From Sphingobium boeckii (GTDB lineage: Bacteria > Pseudomonadota > Alphaproteobacteria > Sphingomonadales > Sphingomonadaceae), in contig NZ_JACIJC010000005.1 of NCBI RefSeq assembly GCF_014199215.1, forward strand, positions 539,201 to 603,200: 64,000 nucleotides of DNA. Direction: 5' to 3'. How positions within the stretch are numbered: the stretch's first letter is position 1; each line of letters begins with the position of its first letter. Shown one piece after another: positions 45,844 through 58,306 of this stretch. The translations under genes and the position numbers were made by a program. The notes beneath the pieces are model-generated. The model ran no database searches. It had not been told where the DNA came from and saw only the letters and a list, made by a program, of their open reading frames with translations.

Positions 45844-47508
45844 ATGTTACGCGATCCTTCCATAAAATACCGTCCCTTCCCTCAGGTCGATCTGCCCGAT
45901 CGGCAATGGCCATCGCAGACGATCACCAAGGCACCACGCTGGCTCTCCACCGATATGCGCGATGGCAATCAGGCGCTGATCGATCCGATGGACAGCGAAA
46001 AGAAGCAGCGTTTCTTCGATCTGCTGCTCAAGGTGGGCGTGAAGGAGATCGAGGTCGGTTTCCCCAGCGCCGGCGCGACCGAATTCGATTTCATCTCGGG
46101 CCTCGTCCAGAATGGCAAGATCCCCGATGACGTGATCGTCCAGGTGCTCACCCAGTCCCGCCGCGATCTGATCGAAACCAGCTTCCAGAGCCTGAAGGGC
46201 GCAAAGCAGGCGATCGTGCATCTCTACAATGCGGTGTCCCCGGCATGGCGGCGGATCGTCTTCAACATGAGCCAGACCGAGGTGAAGGACATCGCCATCA
46301 CCGGCGCGAAGATCCTGCGCGACGAAGCCGCAAAACAGCCCGATACGGACTGGCATTTCGAATATTCGCCCGAAACCTTCTCCACCGCCGAACTCGATTT
46401 CTCGCTGGAAGTCTGCAGCGCGGTGATGGATGTGCTCAAGCCCACGCCAGGCAAGCCGATCATCTTCAATCTGCCCGCTACGGTGGAGGCGGCCACGCCC
46501 AATATCTACGCCGATCAGATCGAATATTTCGGGCGCAACATCCCCAATCGCGACAGCGTGGTGATCAGCCTGCACACGCATAATGACCGCGGCACCGGCG
46601 TCGCGGCGACCGAACTCGGCCTGCTCGCGGGCGGCGATCGCGTCGAGGGCTGCCTGTTCGGCAATGGCGAGCGCACGGGCAATGTCGATCTGGTGACGGT
46701 CGCGCTCAACATGTATACGCACGGGCTGGATCCAAAGCTGGACTTTTCCGATATCGACGAGGTCATCAAGACGGTCGAATATTGCAACGCCCTGCCCGTC
46801 CATCCGCGCCATCCTTATGCCGGCGAACTGGTGTTCACCGCCTTTTCCGGCTCGCATCAGGATGCGATCAAAAAGGGTTTCGCGGCACAGGAACAGCGCA
46901 ACGATCAATATTGGGACGTGCCCTATCTGCCGATCGACCCCAAGGATCTGGGTCGCGATTATGAAGCGGTGATCCGCGTCAATTCGCAATCCGGCAAGGG
47001 TGGCGTGGCCTGGGTGCTTGAGCAGGACAAGGGTCTGAAACTGCCCAAGAGGATGCAGGCCGATTTCAGCCGCGTCGTGCAGGCGCTGGCCGACGAGACC
47101 AGCCGCGAACTCAACGCCGCGGACATCTGGGGTGCCTTCGGCCAGCATTATCATCTGGCCGACGATCGCCCCTATGAACTGGTCGATTATGATGAAGCCC
47201 GCGGCCAGGTCGGCGGCGAGCGCGTGTTCGCCGGCCGCATCCGCCTGAATGGCGAGGAACGCTCGGTCAGCGGCCGGGGCAACGGCCTCATCTCCAGCGT
47301 GATCGCCGCGCTGCGCGACGAGACCGGGCTTGAGCTGGAAGTGCTGGATTATCAGGAACACGCGATCGGCCACGGCGCCGATGCGCAGGCGGCCGCCTAT
47401 GTCGAGTGCAGGACGGCCGATGGCCGCACCGTGTTCGGTATCGGTATGGATGAGGATGTGGCGACGGCATCTGTTCGTGCCGTGCTGAGTGCCGCCAACG
47501 GGGCGTAA
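45844..47508 (+). CDS. leuA: 2-isopropylmalate synthase
   Basis: First enzyme of the leucine branch, condensing acetyl-CoA with 2-oxoisovalerate, 554 residues. It is the long LeuA type, with [16 protein letters not shown] and the metal-binding [38 protein letters not shown] is the second signature. The C-terminal regulatory domain, responsible for leucine feedback in the family, runs from about 430 to the end ([28 protein letters not shown]). A leucine-rich leader peptide gene lies 120 bases upstream. The start ATG has only a weak purine-rich site before it. Confidence 0.97.
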   Translation: MLRDPSIKYRPFPQVDLPDRQWPSQTITKAPRWLSTDMRDGNQALIDPMDSEKKQRFFDLLLKVGVKEIEVGFPSAGATEFDFISGLVQNGKIPDDVIVQVLTQSRRDLIETSFQSLKGAKQAIVHLYNAVSPAWRRIVFNMSQTEVKDIAITGAKILRDEAAKQPDTDWHFEYSPETFSTAELDFSLEVCSAVMDVLKPTPGKPIIFNLPATVEAATPNIYADQIEYFGRNIPNRDSVVISLHTHNDRGTGVAATELGLLAGGDRVEGCLFGNGERTGNVDLVTVALNMYTHGLDPKLDFSDIDEVIKTVEYCNALPVHPRHPYAGELVFTAFSGSHQDAIKKGFAAQEQRNDQYWDVPYLPIDPKDLGRDYEAVIRVNSQSGKGGVAWVLEQDKGLKLPKRMQADFSRVVQALADETSRELNAADIWGAFGQHYHLADDRPYELVDYDEARGQVGGERVFAGRIRLNGEERSVSGRGNGLISSVIAALRDETGLELEVLDYQEHAIGHGADAQAAAYVECRTADGRTVFGIGMDEDVATASVRAVLSAANGA

Positions 47509-47591
47509 CGCTTTAGATTTTCTTTTATCCAAATAGTCAATAACATCAAAATTCCTATGCTATGTAAATAACGTTGGGGAGGTGCTTTGGT

Positions 47592-48365
47592 ATGGTAACG
47601 CGAGTTGTCCTAGCAATAATTGGTATCATGCTGACTTCCTGCAGTTCTGAAAACCCTCCCACTAACGTCGTCGTTGATTCCAATGAAAAGACAGCAGAGA
47701 TGCTGCCTGTGCAGGATCAACATAATTATATCGAGCGTGAAAAATACACTTACTTTTACGCGACTGCCATTTCCGAAGAGGATCGGAAGCAGGGTAAGGT
47801 CGTAGGAAAAATTCTTGCTTTTCAATATCTCGGGTTGAGGAACGGCACGCACAATTTAGCAAGTCTCGACGATCAGGGTCGTCGTCTATATACATCCGAA
47901 TGTTCCGTCCCATGCCGCGTAATCAAAAACAACGCTGGTGGTCGAATTGATCGAACACCATATGAACCTGATTCTGTTATCGGGTCCGCTTTTGAGGACG
48001 CAATCAATGGCCGATTAGAGGTTTGGAAAAACGATATTCAAAATCAACTCAAAAACAAAAATCGATATGTGCAATTGCTACCGCAGAGTTTACCGGTAGC
48101 TTTTCTAGGCGAATGGAACACAAATCTCCAAGATTGCGGAACTGGCCGGAATGAATCCCGCCTCGTTATAGCGCCTGATAAGCTGCAGTTCTACGAGAGC
48201 GACGCGAACGTAAAAAGCATTAAAATCCATAGTTCACGCTCTATTACCATAGAGGCTTCGTTTTCAGGCGAGGGTGAGCTATGGAACGATACATTTGAGA
48301 TGGTTCTTTCCCGATCAGGAGATGATCTGACCATCGAAGACAATACCAGGCACAAATGCAATTAG
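47592..48365 (+). CDS. Hypothetical lipoprotein of atypical base composition
   Basis: A 257-residue predicted lipoprotein from MVTRVVLAIIGIMLTSCSS. The signal segment ends in the lipobox MLTSC, so Cys is lipidated. A GGGGAGG ribosome-binding site precedes the ATG. The mature protein has Cys pairs (YTSECSVPCRVI, NLQDCGTGRN) and a C-terminal part (AFLGEWNTNLQDCGTG ... LVIAPDKLQFYES) that looks like a lipocalin-type or similar beta-sheet unit. The coding region and flanks are clearly AT-richer than neighbouring genes, with codons rare in this genome, so recent acquisition is likely. I do not recognise the family. Confidence 0.7.
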   Translation: MVTRVVLAIIGIMLTSCSSENPPTNVVVDSNEKTAEMLPVQDQHNYIEREKYTYFYATAISEEDRKQGKVVGKILAFQYLGLRNGTHNLASLDDQGRRLYTSECSVPCRVIKNNAGGRIDRTPYEPDSVIGSAFEDAINGRLEVWKNDIQNQLKNKNRYVQLLPQSLPVAFLGEWNTNLQDCGTGRNESRLVIAPDKLQFYESDANVKSIKIHSSRSITIEASFSGEGELWNDTFEMVLSRSGDDLTIEDNTRHKCN

Positions 48366-48432
48366 CTTAATTTTGGCCGTTCCCTATTCTCATGTTTGCA
48401 AACCTACACCGCCACCGCAATGAGTTAGTCGC

Positions 48433-51394
<2,962 letters not shown>

Positions 51395-51409
51395 TCCGGA
51401 GCCGGCATC

Positions 51410-52294
51410 ATGGCGCCGCCCAAAAACCGGCGCCCCGGTTTTTCCCGTAAGGCGCAATATGGTCTCTTCGCGAGCTATGTGATCGCCGTCGCCGGTGCAT
51501 TGGTGGGGCTTTTGCTGCTCGTCACCGCATGGGTCGATCCAGCGGGCCATAATGCGATCCGCAGCCTGCTCTCGGATATCACGTCGCCGGTGTCGCGCGT
51601 GCTGACCACCGTGGTGCGCGGAACGGGATCGGGCGGCGACTCGATCGCCGAATATTTCCGTGCCGGTTCCAAGAATGCTGAACTCCGCGCCGAACTCGAC
51701 ACCGCCCGTCGCCGCCTGACCGCAGCGCGCGCCACTGAATATGAGAATAAGCGCCTCAAGAGACTGCTGGCCATCCGGGAAGGCGATCCGGCCGCGATCG
51801 TCACCGCGCGACTTGTCAGCTCCTCGGCGACCAGCACGCGGCGGTTCGCCATACTCGACGCCGGCGCGTCGAGCGGCGTCGCCAACGGCCAGCCGGTGCG
51901 CGGACCGGATGGGCTTGTCGGCCGCGTCGTGGAGACCGGCCGGATTACCGCGCGCGTGCTGCTGATCACCGATACCGGCAATGTCGTCCCCGTGATCCGG
52001 ATCAGCGACGGACTGCCCGCCATCGTCACCGGCAATGGCGAAGGCACGGTGGAAATTCGCGCGCTCACATCGGGTGCCAACGTGCTGCGCATCGGCGACG
52101 TGTTCGTCACATCGGGCACGGGCGGCGTCTATCCGCCCCAGATTCCGGTCGCGATCGCCACCACGACCTCGGGCGACGCCGCGGTCGGGCGTGTTCTCGC
52201 CGATCCCTCGCGCCTGGATTATGCGATCGTCCAGCCCATCTTCCAGCCGCTCGCCGCCGCGCCGCCCGCCGCGGTCGAGGGCGCGCCGGAATGA
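51410..52294 (+). CDS. mreC: Rod-shape-determining protein MreC
   Basis: Bitopic inner-membrane scaffold of 294 residues. The N-terminus has a short basic cytoplasmic part, then a transmembrane helix (SYVIAVAGALVGLLLLVTAW), a coiled coil (AELRAELDTARRRLTAARATEYENKRLKRLLA shown here only in part) and the beta-rich periplasmic domain (VNGQPVRGPDGLVGRVVETG-type text). It follows mreB after 15 bases and overlaps mreD by 4 bases. The length is normal. The C-terminus is Pro/Ala-rich. Confidence 0.93.
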   Translation: MAPPKNRRPGFSRKAQYGLFASYVIAVAGALVGLLLLVTAWVDPAGHNAIRSLLSDITSPVSRVLTTVVRGTGSGGDSIAEYFRAGSKNAELRAELDTARRRLTAARATEYENKRLKRLLAIREGDPAAIVTARLVSSSATSTRRFAILDAGASSGVANGQPVRGPDGLVGRVVETGRITARVLLITDTGNVVPVIRISDGLPAIVTGNGEGTVEIRALTSGANVLRIGDVFVTSGTGGVYPPQIPVAIATTTSGDAAVGRVLADPSRLDYAIVQPIFQPLAAAPPAAVEGAPE

Positions 52295-52803
52295 ACCCGC
52301 GCATTCGTTCGGAGCGCGAATTGCAAGCCGCGCGGATGCGCGGTCAGATCCTGCCCGTCGTCACCACATTGGCGGGATCGCTCGCCGTGCTGCTGCCCTT
52401 CATCGCTGAATCCCCCTCGCTGCCGCCTTTCGGCTTCATGATGCTCCTTTCCTGGCGACTGCTGCGTCCCGAATTATGGCCGGTGTGGATCGGCCTGCCG
52501 CTTGGCCTGTTCGATGATCTCGTCTCCGGTCAGCCGATCGGCAGCGCGATGATGCTGTGGACGCTCGCGCTGCTCGTGCTCGATCTGATCGATCAGCGGC
52601 TGGTGTGGCGCGATTACTGGCAGGACTGGCTCATGGCCGCAGCCTTGATTATAGCAGTGCTCCTGGGGGGGCTGATCACCGCCAATGGGGCGGGCGGCGA
52701 AGGACATGTGTTGCTGATCGTGCCGCAAATTCTGGTATCCATCCTGATCTTCCCTGTCGTCGCGCGGGTCTGCGCGCTGCTGGATCGCTGGCGACTCTCG
52801 TGA
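52291..52803 (+). CDS. mreD: Rod-shape-determining protein MreD
   Basis: Polytopic inner-membrane protein of 170 residues with about five or six helices (LPVVTTLAGSLAVLLPFIAE, PFGFMMLLSWRLLRPEL, MMLWTLALLVLDLID, WLMAAALIIAVLLGGLI, ILVSILIFPVVARVCALL). The text around WPVWIGLPLGLFDDLVSGQPIG is characteristic of MreD. It overlaps mreC by 4 bases and the next gene by 4 bases (GTGA), so the operon is translated as a coupled unit. The molecular role is scaffolding in the elongasome. Confidence 0.93.
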   Translation: MNPRIRSERELQAARMRGQILPVVTTLAGSLAVLLPFIAESPSLPPFGFMMLLSWRLLRPELWPVWIGLPLGLFDDLVSGQPIGSAMMLWTLALLVLDLIDQRLVWRDYWQDWLMAAALIIAVLLGGLITANGAGGEGHVLLIVPQILVSILIFPVVARVCALLDRWRLS

Positions 52804-54800
52804 AAAGACGTCAGACCCGGATCATCTCCGAAGCGTCCCAATCGATCACGTTCAGCCGCCGCGCGCTCTTTCTCGGCGGGGCGCAGGCGGCGTTGGGTGT
52901 CGTGCTGGCCACGCGCATGGGCTGGCTCTCGATCGCGCAGAACGAGCATTATGAGTTGCTCGCCGAAAGCAACCGTCTCAATCTCACGCTGATCCCGCCC
53001 CGCCGCGGCTGGATCGTCGATCGCTACAACAAGCCGATCGCCATCAACCGCACCGATTTCCGTGTCGATCTGATCCCCGATCGCGTGGCCGACGGTCCCG
53101 GCGCGGTCAATGCGTTGGGCGATCTGCTCGGGCTTGATGATGATGAGCGCAAGCGCATCCTCGATGAACTGGATGATGCCGCAGGGTTTCAGCCCGTCCA
53201 GGTGGCCGAAGGGCTGACCTATGATCAATATGCCGCGATCAGCGTGCGCCTGTCCGATATGCCCGGCATCGCGCCGGCGCGCGGATTTTCCCGCTTCTAC
53301 CCCGATGGCGCTGCGGTCGCGCATCTCGTCGGTTATGTCGGCGCAGCATCGGCCAAAGATTATGAAAAAAAGCGCGATCCGCTGCTGATCACGCCGGGCT
53401 TCAAGATCGGCAAGGATGGCATCGAAAAGATGCTCGATGGCCCCATGCGCGGCAAGCCCGGCGCGCGGCGCACCGAGGTGACCGCGCGCGGCAAGCTGGT
53501 GCGCGAACTCTCCAGCGTGGCCGACGTTGCCGGGCGCACCATTCCGCTCACGGTAGATGCGGGGCTTCAGGCCTTCGCCGCACGCCGCCTGGGCGATCAA
53601 TCAGGCTCGGCGGTGGTGATCGATTGCCTGACCGGCGGCATTCTCGCGCTGGCCTCAATGCCGGCTTATGATCCGAACAGCTTTTCGGACGGCATCAGCC
53701 ATGATGAATGGGATATGCTCTCGGGCAATGATCATATCCCGTTGCTCAACAAGTCCCTGCAAGGCCTTTACCCGCCGGGATCCACGTTCAAGCCCGTAAC
53801 CTCGCTGGCCTTGCAAAAGGCCGGGATCGATCCGGAGGAGATCGTTTATTGCAACGGGGGTTATCAGCTCGGCAATCGACGCTTCGCCTGTCTCGGGCGT
53901 CATGGCCCGATGAACATGTACCGCGCGCTTGCGAAAAGCTGTAACACCTATTTCTACACGCAGGGCCGCAAGACGGGCATTCAGGGCATTGCAGACATGG
54001 CCCGCCTTCTCGGCATGGGGGCCGATTACCCGCTGCCCATGCCCTCCCAGAAATATGGGACGGTTCCCGATCCCGCATGGAAACAGAAACGCTACAAGCA
54101 GGAATGGAGCCAGTCCGACACGCTCAACACGGCGATCGGCCAGGGCTATCTCCAGGTCAGTCCGCTGCAACTGGCGCTGATGGCGGCGCGGGTCGCATCG
54201 GGCCGGGCGCTCACGCCCAAGCTGCTGCGCCGGAACAATGAAAAGCCCGACCCCCTGCTGGATATCCCCGCGGAGCATTTCGCCGCCGTCCGCCGCGGGA
54301 TGGATGAAGTGGTCAATGAAGGCGGGACCGCGGGGCGCAGCCGTCTGCAACTCGATGGCATCCGCATGGCGGGCAAGACCGGTACGGCGCAGGTGCGCAA
54401 GATCGCCGGATCCTCGCGCGGCGGGTCGAATGTTCCGTGGAAATATCGCGATCACGCGCTGTTCGTCGGTTTCGCGCCCGTGGACAATCCGCGTTACGCC
54501 ATCGCCGTGGTGATCGAGCATGGCCTGCATGGTTCCAGCGCGGCAGCGCCGGTCGGCAGCGATTGCTTCCTCTATCTCTTCGATCCAGCCAAGGCGATGG
54601 AGAAGCTCGCAGGGCTCGAAGCCGGATGGGGCGGCGACATCAACACGCGCATGGCGGCAGCCCGCGTGGGCTATAAGGCAGCCAAGGCGGGCGTGTTGCC
54701 GCCTGCACCCCAAGCCCCGGCGGCTTCCAATGCCGCCGCACCCGCCGCCCCGCGGCCAGCCCCCACCCAGAATGCGACCGAACCGGAGCCGCCCGAATGA
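52800..54800 (+). CDS. mrdA: Penicillin-binding protein 2 (elongasome transpeptidase)
   Basis: Class B PBP of 666 residues that cross-links peptidoglycan during elongation. It begins with GTG at 52800, overlapping the mreD stop, and the N-terminal anchor is LFLGGAQAALGVVLATRMGW. The pedestal domain has RRGWIVDRYNKPIAINRTD. The transpeptidase has the SxxK Ser in YPPGSTFKPVTSLAL, the SxN in AKSCNTYFY, and the KTG in MAGKTGTAQ. A low-complexity Ala/Pro-rich tail (PPAPQAPAASNAAAPAAP) follows. The frame extends upstream through mreD but that part is a shadow. It overlaps rodA by 4 bases. Confidence 0.96.
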   Translation: MKRRQTRIISEASQSITFSRRALFLGGAQAALGVVLATRMGWLSIAQNEHYELLAESNRLNLTLIPPRRGWIVDRYNKPIAINRTDFRVDLIPDRVADGPGAVNALGDLLGLDDDERKRILDELDDAAGFQPVQVAEGLTYDQYAAISVRLSDMPGIAPARGFSRFYPDGAAVAHLVGYVGAASAKDYEKKRDPLLITPGFKIGKDGIEKMLDGPMRGKPGARRTEVTARGKLVRELSSVADVAGRTIPLTVDAGLQAFAARRLGDQSGSAVVIDCLTGGILALASMPAYDPNSFSDGISHDEWDMLSGNDHIPLLNKSLQGLYPPGSTFKPVTSLALQKAGIDPEEIVYCNGGYQLGNRRFACLGRHGPMNMYRALAKSCNTYFYTQGRKTGIQGIADMARLLGMGADYPLPMPSQKYGTVPDPAWKQKRYKQEWSQSDTLNTAIGQGYLQVSPLQLALMAARVASGRALTPKLLRRNNEKPDPLLDIPAEHFAAVRRGMDEVVNEGGTAGRSRLQLDGIRMAGKTGTAQVRKIAGSSRGGSNVPWKYRDHALFVGFAPVDNPRYAIAVVIEHGLHGSSAAAPVGSDCFLYLFDPAKAMEKLAGLEAGWGGDINTRMAAARVGYKAAKAGVLPPAPQAPAASNAAAPAAPRPAPTQNATEPEPPE

Positions 54801-55912
54801 GCGGTCCTTCCATGATCCCCGCCCCGCTCGCGCAGCTCCCGTGGAAACTGCTCTTCCTGGTGATGGCGATCGGCGGCTTTGGCCTGGTGGTGCTCTATTC
54901 GGCCGCAGGCGGGCATCTGAAGCCTTGGGCGATGTCGCAGGGCATCAAATTCATGGTTTTCATCGTGATGGCGCTCGTCATCGCACGCATTCCCGAGCAG
55001 ATATGGAAAGCGGCGGCGTTTCCGCTCTACGGGGGGATCCTGATCCTGCTGCTGCTCGTCGAAATGCTCGGCTTCGTGGGCGGGGGAAGCCAGCGGTGGC
55101 TCGATCTCGGCATTATCCGGCTGCAGCCGTCCGAATTGATGAAGCTCGCCATCGTCCTCGCCGTCGCGCGCTTCTACGATATCCTGCCCGCCGGGCAGAT
55201 CCGGAGCTGGATCGCGATCTGGCCCGCCGCATTGCTGATCGGAATCCCTGCCCTGCTCGTGATGGTGCAGCCCGATCTCGGCACCGCGCTGATGATCATC
55301 GCAGGCGGGCTGACCGTGATGTTCCTCGCCGGCCTGCCCTTGCGACTCTTCGTCGGCGGCGTCGCCGCGCTGGCGATCATCGCGCCCCTCGCCTTCTTCT
55401 TCGGGCTGCATGATTATCAGCGCAATCGCGTGCTGATCTTCATGGATCCCGAAAGCGATCCGCTCGGCGCGGGCTATCACATCAGCCAGTCCAAGATCGC
55501 GATCGGCTCCGGCGGCATTTTCGGCAAGGGCTTCCTGAACGGCACGCAGAGCCATCTGGATTATCTGCCCGAAGGCCACACCGATTTCGTCTTCGCCACC
55601 ATGGCGGAGGAATGGGGGCTGGCCGGCGGCGTGCTGCTGATCACCGCGTTCATCCTGGTCGTCCGCTGGGGACTGCGCGTCGGCCAGCGCGCCAACAGCC
55701 GCTTCGCGCGCCTCGCCGCCTGCGGCCTCGCCACCACGATCTTCTTCTATGTCGCGATCAATCTGATGATGGTGATGGGCCTCGCCCCCGTCGTCGGCAT
55801 CCCGCTCCCGCTATTCAGTTTCGGCGGGTCGGCGATGATGACGGTGATGATCTGCATCGGCATTCTGATGGGCATAGAGCGCAGCAATCGAGGCCGCAGC
55901 CGATTCGATTGA
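54797..55912 (+). CDS. rodA: Peptidoglycan glycosyltransferase RodA
   Basis: SEDS-family polymerase partner of PBP2, 371 residues with about ten transmembrane helices. Diagnostic text includes GSQRWLDLGIIRLQPSELMKLAIVLAVARF and the active-site Asp region in LVMVQPDLGTALMIIAGG. FLNGTQSHLDYLPEGHTDFVFATMAEEWGL and PVVGIPLPLFSFGGSAMM complete the SEDS signature. It is the last gene of the mre operon, and overlaps mrdA by 4 bases. Its end lies 90 bases before tRNA-Lys. Confidence 0.97.
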   Translation: MSGPSMIPAPLAQLPWKLLFLVMAIGGFGLVVLYSAAGGHLKPWAMSQGIKFMVFIVMALVIARIPEQIWKAAAFPLYGGILILLLLVEMLGFVGGGSQRWLDLGIIRLQPSELMKLAIVLAVARFYDILPAGQIRSWIAIWPAALLIGIPALLVMVQPDLGTALMIIAGGLTVMFLAGLPLRLFVGGVAALAIIAPLAFFFGLHDYQRNRVLIFMDPESDPLGAGYHISQSKIAIGSGGIFGKGFLNGTQSHLDYLPEGHTDFVFATMAEEWGLAGGVLLITAFILVVRWGLRVGQRANSRFARLAACGLATTIFFYVAINLMMVMGLAPVVGIPLPLFSFGGSAMMTVMICIGILMGIERSNRGRSRFD

Positions 55913-56001
55913 TTTCCTGTTTGCACTCCGGCGAATCCCATGGTAGCGGGCACGCCTCTTGAACGGACGGCTCTCCAAACCGCTCCGATCGCAAGACGGA
56001 T

Positions 56002-56077
<76 letters not shown>

Positions 56078-56457
56078 AAAACTTCAATAAAATCAATGCT
56101 CTACATTAGGAGCGAAGTTCAAAAATTTTCATCTTGAGATTTTTCATCGCTGTGGGCCACGCTGTGGGCCACAAAACTATATAATATGAAATGTCGTGTT
56201 CAATCGTCCGTATCGACGCGAGTGATCAACTAGAGAGCAATTGGTCCACTCGACGGGGCAGATCACCCTCCCTCACAAAGCGGCGGTGACAGGGAAGCTC
56301 AATTTGCAGGGGGATTAGCCCAGCCACACCTTTTCTGATGAACAAGCGCGGGTCGTCGCCAATCTCGACCAAGCTTATCAAGTCAGGATTGAGAGCGATC
56401 GTGCGATCAGTTACTGGGAGAGCAAAGCATTACGACGCCGCAACGATAACGGAATCT
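56078..56457. other. Island junction: 380 bases without a supported gene
   Basis: AT-rich sequence between tRNA-Lys and hipA. It contains TTTTTCAT (56140-56147) and two perfect tandem copies of GCTGTGGGCCAC (56149-56172). No integrase or other gene is readable. It fits a remnant attachment region of a tRNA-integrated element. I see no promoter or terminator that I would defend here. Confidence 0.6.
56149..56172. repeat. Tandem 12-base repeat near the attachment site
   Basis: Two directly adjacent, identical copies of GCTGTGGGCCAC (56149-56160, 56161-56172). They lie 71 bases after tRNA-Lys. Short repeats at such places often act as integrase arm-type sites; this role is inferred. Confidence 0.6.
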
Positions 56458-57714
56458 TCATCCGAAAACTTTGTCGATCCCTGCCAAGCGTGCGGTGATC
56501 TCATTGAGGGAAGCACTAACCGCAAGCTCCTCGGCATGCCGTGGCCAGTCGGCGATACTCGCACGGACGGCGTCAATCATCTGTGAGACCGCAACTTCCG
56601 AAAACCCGTGACGCTTGGCGAGGCGCAACACATGATCGCGTGTCGGAGTCCGCCCCTCTCCTGCCACTGCCAGATAATGCTCCCCGCCCGGACCGCTGGA
56701 GTAAGTCAAGTCATAGGCCGGCGCGAGCCGCCATTCGCTATCCGCATCGAGCAGGAAACTGTGTTGACGTGTGTGATCGTCCCGGTTGCATGCCAGGATG
56801 TTGAATAGCATGCGCCGGAACGCCTGCTCGAGGTCGCCGGCATGGCGGGTGATGCCATGCACTGCGCGAAGGAAGCCGTCATAATCGATACTCGGCATGT
56901 GCGAGGGTGCTTCGATCGCGCCGGCAAGGGAGACCATGTGGAGACGGCGCGCCGGCACAGGTCTGTCAAAACGGCGCGTGGCAAAATAGCCTGAACCTTC
57001 CTTAGCCGGCAGCACGCGTGAAGTTGCCATGGTTATACCAGCGGCGCGTGCCATTCGGGCATAGGCTTCCTCGACCGGGCCGATGTCCACTGGATCGGCC
57101 AGCGCACGGAATTTCACGATCCAGCTTTCGAAACTACCGCCAGACTCGTCTTCCGCGAGGCAGACCTTACCGTCCGGTGAAAAGCCGATGTGAACCTTGG
57201 GTCGCGCACCGCCCGACGCTCCCGCCAGAGTTGCGAGCGTGTCAGCGAGGCTTGCCTCCTCGCCCAACAGGATCGAATGCGACTGCGCGGCCAACTCGTC
57301 TAGATCGAGCGTCTGCACATCCTCGTTCGGCGTGGTGGCCGGGGCATAGACGAGCGCCCCACGCCCCCGGTGACCAACGAGAGCAAGGCGATCAACCCCG
57401 TTCAGATCGTCCCAGCGGAACCCAAGCTTGGCCAGTCGCCGCTTCATCACGAGAGCGCCCCAACCCTCCGGCAAGCTGTCGGCGAGAAAGCCGTGCAAAC
57501 CATCGAAATCGTTCGACCGCGCTTCCAGCAATCCCCGCTCGACTGGGTAGAGCGCGGGGGCGATCGGCATTCCGCTTGCAATGATTTCAGATGACCATTC
57601 AAGTTGCGCGCGCGTCCGGGCCATCGCCAGCCGACCAACTGGCTGAACATTATCGGATTCGTCGAGCCACATTCCAACCTTCAGCGGCGAGCCTGGGGCA
57701 AGCTTCATTGTCAT
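56458..57714 (-). CDS. hipA: HipA-family serine/threonine kinase toxin
   Basis: Kinase toxin of type II HipBA systems, 418 residues. It starts at MTMKLAPGSPLKVGMW with an ATG that overlaps the hipB stop as ATGA. It has the N-subdomain-1 text GLHGFLADSLPEGWG, a Gly-rich loop GASGGARPKVHI, SWIVKF, the catalytic-loop region NILACNRDDHTRQHSF and the metal Asp in PAYDLTYS. In HipA the catalytic loop normally ends in Asn (DxHxKN); here the position reads Gln (DDHTRQ), which may weaken activity. Its product would act on a translation target such as an aminoacyl-tRNA synthetase, by family knowledge. Confidence 0.9.
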   Translation of the reverse strand: MTMKLAPGSPLKVGMWLDESDNVQPVGRLAMARTRAQLEWSSEIIASGMPIAPALYPVERGLLEARSNDFDGLHGFLADSLPEGWGALVMKRRLAKLGFRWDDLNGVDRLALVGHRGRGALVYAPATTPNEDVQTLDLDELAAQSHSILLGEEASLADTLATLAGASGGARPKVHIGFSPDGKVCLAEDESGGSFESWIVKFRALADPVDIGPVEEAYARMARAAGITMATSRVLPAKEGSGYFATRRFDRPVPARRLHMVSLAGAIEAPSHMPSIDYDGFLRAVHGITRHAGDLEQAFRRMLFNILACNRDDHTRQHSFLLDADSEWRLAPAYDLTYSSGPGGEHYLAVAGEGRTPTRDHVLRLAKRHGFSEVAVSQMIDAVRASIADWPRHAEELAVSASLNEITARLAGIDKVFG

Positions 57715-58028
57715 ACGCGCCGGGGAGCCCGCGCCCGACGTTTGATCATGTCTCGCTCTGTAGCCTGTTGGCGTTCGAGTAAGGCATCCATGCTGCTTGC
57801 CGAAGGTTCGGGGAACAGAGTTTTCAGGCCCTCTTCGCATCGCAGAGCAATTGCGGCACGAACCAGATCGTCTATCGACGCTTTGCCCTCGGCTTCAAGT
57901 CGCCTCCAAGTACGGTAGGATATACCAGACCGTTCCGCGACTTCCGCTTGCGTCCAGCCCAATATGAGCCGCCGCGATCGAATGCGGGCGCCAATGGCTT
58001 GCGCAAGTTCAAAAGGAGTTTCAAACAC
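57711..58028 (-). CDS. hipB: HipB-like antitoxin, HTH (XRE) regulator
   Basis: A 105-residue helix-turn-helix protein. The XRE domain reads LAQAIGARIRSRRLILGWTQAEVAERSGISYRTWRRLEAEGKASIDDLVRAAIAL (shown in part). The tail is basic (RDMIKRRARAPRRV). It starts at GTG 58028, located just where transcription is expected to begin from a good promoter (-35 TTGACA, 17-base spacer, -10 CATATA). This fits a leaderless mRNA. It overlaps hipA by 4 bases, so the antitoxin gene comes first as usual. A GTCC-N6-GGAC palindrome over the -10 is a likely self-binding operator. Confidence 0.88.
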   Translation of the reverse strand: MFETPFELAQAIGARIRSRRLILGWTQAEVAERSGISYRTWRRLEAEGKASIDDLVRAAIALRCEEGLKTLFPEPSASSMDALLERQQATERDMIKRRARAPRRV

Positions 58029-58029
58029 T

Positions 58030-58063
58030 GTCCGTATATGGACGATTATGTCATATGTGTCAA
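58030..58063 (-). promoter_or_regulatory. hipBA promoter with overlapping operator
   Basis: Minus strand: perfect -35 TTGACA (plus-strand 58058-58063), 17-base spacer, -10 CATATA (58035-58040). The palindrome GTCCGTATATGGAC (58030-58043) covers the -10 box. Transcription should start at or within a base or two of the GTG at 58028, so the mRNA may be leaderless. Confidence 0.6.
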
Positions 58064-58306
58064 TTCTATCGTTCTTATGAGGACATTTAGATAAATCGCT
58101 AGTGGAAGCTCGATGCCCGGAATGCCGCGGAGAACATTATCCCATTCAACAGCATATTGAAACGAGATGGACTTCAACATGACCTTGAGCGCCATCCTAG
58201 ACAATGACGACCGTCCAACATTGTTGAAGGGCTTCGCCGCGGTTATTCAACGTCTCATTTTCGGGGTGCATGTGCCGCCGTTAGCAATCGCCGCAGTTCC
58301 CAGCAT
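58064..58306. other. Intergenic region between hipB and the AlpA-like gene
   Basis: About 240 bases with no gene that I can support. A plus-strand open frame (58167-58424) crosses into the AlpA-like gene on the other strand, and its codon use gives no reason to accept it. No clear repeats or attachment sequences are visible. Confidence 0.4.

Noticed and set aside
45847..47532. Minus-strand open frame of 561 codons opposite leuA
   Set aside because: Shadow of leuA: no ribosome-binding site or family resemblance.
56338..56586. Plus-strand open frame of 82 codons at the end of hipA
   Set aside because: Half of it lies antisense to hipA, and there is no ribosome-binding site or recognisable domain.
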